NCBI GenBank assembly: GCA_035303885.1
Contig: DATGRE010000287.1
Coordinates: 1 to 6,323, forward strand
Source of the DNA: Zeimonas sp035303885
Lineage (GTDB): Bacteria > Pseudomonadota > Gammaproteobacteria > Burkholderiales > Burkholderiaceae_E
DNA: 6,323 nucleotides
Reading direction: 5' to 3'
The notes under the pieces were generated by a model, which worked only from the letters and a program-made list of their open reading frames with translations, had not been told where the DNA came from and did not search any database. Numbering within the stretch: position 1 is the first letter of the stretch; the number at the start of each line of letters is the position of its first letter. Shown one piece after another: positions 6,051-6,323 of the stretch. A program made the translations under genes and the position numbers.

Positions 6051-6323
6051 GCCGACGCGCCTCCCCGCGGATCGTCGTCGGCCACCGATCGCCGGTCGCG
6101 CAGCGCCTGCGCGACCGTGCTCGGGTCGACGTATTCGAGCTCGCTGCCCACCGGAACGCCGCGCGCGAGTCGCGTCACGACAAGGCCGCGCGCGCGCAGC
6201 AACTCGCCGATGTAGTGCGCGGTGGCCTCGCCTTCCTGCGTGAAGTTCGTCGCCAGGATGACCTCGCGCACGAGGCCGTCGCCGGCGCGCGCGAGCAGCC
6301 GCTCGAGGCCGATCTGGCGCGGC
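6047..6323 (-). CDS. recR: Recombination protein RecR, C-terminal part (5' end outside window)
   Basis: RecR works with RecO and RecF to load RecA on single-stranded gaps during recombinational repair. The visible 91 residues are the C-terminal part of the Toprim domain and the end of the protein. PRQIGLERLL matches the segment leading into Toprim strands, and EVILATNFTQEGEATAHYI (about 20-38) and VTRLARGVPVGSELEYVD are hallmark blocks. Full-length RecR is about 200 residues, so the helix-hairpin-helix and zinc-finger regions lie outside the window. ATNFT replaces the commoner ATNPT; I regard this as lineage variation. The stop codon overlaps the GTG start of the CoA transferase. Confidence 0.93.
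   Translation of the reverse strand, partial: PRQIGLERLLARAGDGLVREVILATNFTQEGEATAHYIGELLRARGLVVTRLARGVPVGSELEYVDPSTVAQALRDRRSVADDDPRGGASA
6060..6066 (-). promoter_or_regulatory. Ribosome binding site within the end of recR for the CoA transferase GTG start
   Basis: GGGGAGG on the minus strand lies nine bases before the GTG at 6050, inside the last codons of recR. It supports the long form of the CoA transferase and coupling to recR translation. Confidence 0.5.

Noticed and set aside
4275..6215. A 646-codon open frame on the plus strand
   Set aside because: It runs antisense to the well-supported CoA transferase and part of the binding-protein gene. Its translation is Arg/Ala/Gly-rich without any recognisable domain, as expected for an antisense frame in GC-rich DNA.

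Overview
The window is GC-rich DNA. All six genes I can support lie on the minus strand, so the biological reading order runs from base 6323 down to base 1. The proteins look most like those of a betaproteobacterium, probably Burkholderiales. The evidence is the RecR C-terminus, the CoA transferase directly after recR, the style of the CarA N-terminus, and a secreted protein with a PEP-CTERM-type sorting tail of the 'VPAP' variant. This placement comes from recognising the protein sequences; no search was run.

Layout in transcription order: (1) the C-terminal half of recR (DNA repair, cut by the window edge); (2) a class III CaiB/BaiF-family CoA transferase whose GTG start overlaps the recR stop; (3) a 141-base gap, then a complete NitT/TauT/SsuABC-type ABC importer made of a periplasmic binding protein, an ATPase and a permease, each joined to the next by a four-base GTGA stop/start overlap; (4) a 169-base gap that is AT-richer than its surroundings and carries a good -24/-12 (sigma-54-like) promoter candidate; (5) a small secreted von Willebrand factor A (VWA, DUF1194-like) protein with a C-terminal PEP-CTERM-type tail, followed by a strong hairpin terminator; (6) a leader of about 160 bases with several predicted stem-loops, then the first 230 codons of carA (carbamoyl-phosphate synthase small subunit), cut by the window start.

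How the genes work together: the importer genes almost certainly form one translationally coupled unit that brings in a small organic solute. The CoA transferase may be linked to recR by coupling and may act on acids related to the importer's solute, but that link is inference and the substrate is unknown. The VWA/PEP-CTERM gene looks like an independent unit with its own promoter and terminator. Its sigma-54-like promoter fits the reported RpoN/PrsK-PrsR control of PEP-CTERM genes. carA is a housekeeping pyrimidine/arginine gene with its own extended -10 promoter candidate.

I see no CRISPR array, tRNA, rRNA, insertion sequence or phage gene. I also see no convincing undescribed multi-gene system. 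The most useful leads are the sigma-54-like promoter on the PEP-CTERM gene, the structured carA leader, and the unidentified substrate of the importer/CoA transferase neighbourhood.
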